Below, one piece after another: positions 32,110 through 32,452 of a DNA stretch of 32,452 nt (positions are counted from its first letter, which is position 1; every line of letters starts with the position of its first letter). The stretch spans positions 56,170 through 88,621 of the forward strand of contig DCIG01000043.1 in NCBI GenBank assembly GCA_002315855.1, given 5' to 3'. A program made the translations under genes and the position numbers. The stretch is from Lentisphaeria bacterium UBA1732. GTDB taxonomy: Bacteria; Verrucomicrobiota; Lentisphaeria; Victivallales; UBA1829. The notes below the pieces were generated by a model. It was not told where the DNA came from and ran no database searches. It saw nothing but the letters and a program-made list of their open reading frames with translations.

Positions 32110-32267
32110 GAGCTGTTTTCAAAAGTTCTGCTGGTTGCGTTGAATCATCTTTCGCATTTGCCAAGAGAGCGTTTCGGGAACGGTTGCGTTCCCTGCAGTC
32201 CTTTCACACTACTACTACAGTTAACTGCTCGAAGATTTTTTTCGCTAATGATTTTTGAAATCTGCTC
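32110..32267. repeat. Dispersed inverted-repeat element, long class, copy J
   Basis: 158 bp from GAGCTGTTTTCAAAAGTTC to GATTTTTGAAATCTGCTC. It keeps GCATTTGCCAAGAGAGCG at the internal site and CGAAGATTTTTTTC near the right end. The ends have diverged from each other at several positions, so this copy is older than copy E. Confidence 0.75.
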
Positions 32268-32285
32268 TAATAGTGAATTAATTAC

Positions 32286-32313
32286 TTGACATTAGCGAGA
32301 GATTGAGTATATT
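32286..32313 (+). promoter_or_regulatory. Consensus-like promoter at the right edge (P1)
   Basis: A perfect TTGACA (32286-32291), a 16-bp spacer and TATATT (32308-32313). It starts 19 bases after repeat J. The predicted start is near 32320. Confidence 0.55.
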
Positions 32314-32371
32314 ATAGTATCCTAAAAATCGTCTAAAGCAAACACGATAGACCATTTTTTCCCCATCAATG

Positions 32372-32401
32372 AGCAATTTTTCCAAAAATCGTGCTTTTTT
32401 T
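32372..32401 (+). terminator. Possible terminator or attenuator after P1
   Basis: AGCA and TGCT (32372-32375, 32392-32395) close an AT-rich inner stem (ATTTTT/AAAAAT) and are followed by seven T (32395-32401). Transcription from P1 would give an RNA of about 80 bases without a reading frame. The weak AT stem keeps confidence low. Confidence 0.35.
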
Positions 32402-32403
32402 CC

Positions 32404-32431
32404 TTGATTTATTCAGTGGACGTATTATATT
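32404..32431 (+). promoter_or_regulatory. Second promoter at the right edge (P2)
   Basis: TTGATT (32404-32409), a 16-bp spacer and TATATT (32426-32431). It would drive a gene beyond the window. Confidence 0.5.
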
Positions 32432-32444
32432 ATATACGTCCACT
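32415..32444 (+). promoter_or_regulatory. Operator-like palindrome centred on the P2 -10 box
   Basis: AGTGGACGTAT and ATACGTCCACT are perfect 11-bp inverted repeats with an 8-bp AT spacer that contains the P2 -10 box. Such a layout fits repressor binding. I cannot assign the regulator family. Confidence 0.55.
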
Positions 32445-32452
32445 AAGCAAAG

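Noticed and set aside
1..32452. CRISPR arrays, insertion sequences, prophage genes
   Set aside because: I saw no regularly spaced direct repeats of CRISPR type, no transposase or integrase gene and no phage structural gene. The dispersed repeats have inverted ends and irregular spacing.

Overview
The window is a chromosomal segment of a Gram-negative bacterium, read mostly as housekeeping genes on the minus strand with plus-strand islands between them. The lipid II flippase MurJ, a HlyD-type periplasmic adaptor, a zinc-ribbon Hanks-type kinase and a stand-alone sigma-54 activator, with moderate GC and AT-rich spacers, suggest a member of the PVC group, perhaps a Lentisphaerota (Victivallales) species. 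That placement is inference, because no rRNA gene is present.

Layout. 1-2628: receptor-like Ser/Thr kinase (minus). 2763-4875: ptsH-ptsI, the general PTS proteins (minus). 5263-6219: YchJ-like SEC-C protein and YhcH-family protein (minus). 6388-10674: hisD-hisC-exported unknown-cmk-ybgC, a tight five-gene operon (minus). 11055-11130: tRNA-Thr(CGU). 11457-13175: a DjlA-like TerB/J-domain co-chaperone and a Gly/Met-rich membrane-anchored protein (plus), with a candidate small RNA on the opposite strand between them (12326-12408). 13611-14285: two small unknown genes (minus). 14940-21009: a four-gene plus-strand operon: a 915-residue ABC exporter with two degenerate C39-like domains, a HlyD-type adaptor, a radical SAM/SPASM protein and an HPr-kinase-like P-loop protein. 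21210-21638: a small protein (minus) related to the one at 14049-14285, so two paralogues bracket the export operon. 22055-23614: sigma-54 activator with an unrecognised sensor domain. 23964-24980: galM. 25246-28055: murJ and ychF (minus). 28756-29883: thioester-reductase-like SDR protein. 30077-31823: TPR protein and DUF4037 protein (minus). 31866-32452: a gene-free, signal-dense right edge with a hairpin, a degenerate direct repeat, a repeat-family copy and two promoter-like sites.

Two system-level signals stand out. First, 14049-21638 looks like an undescribed peptide or protein maturation and export locus: the exporter should recruit a substrate without cleaving it, the radical SAM/SPASM protein and HPrK-like protein would modify it, and the two flanking paralogues are the obvious candidate substrates or accessory factors. 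Second, a family of short elements with 18-bp terminal inverted repeats (consensus GAGCTGATTTCAAAAGTC) occurs about ten times between genes. It has a long class (about 160 bp), a short class (about 70 bp) and mini remnants, and many copies lie in the 5' leaders of unrelated genes.

Promoters here share a pattern: TTGAMW, a 16-17 bp spacer and TATATT-like -10 boxes, often preceded by TGC. This pattern supports the promoter calls and the candidate small RNAs. All RNA start sites and promoters are predictions by eye.
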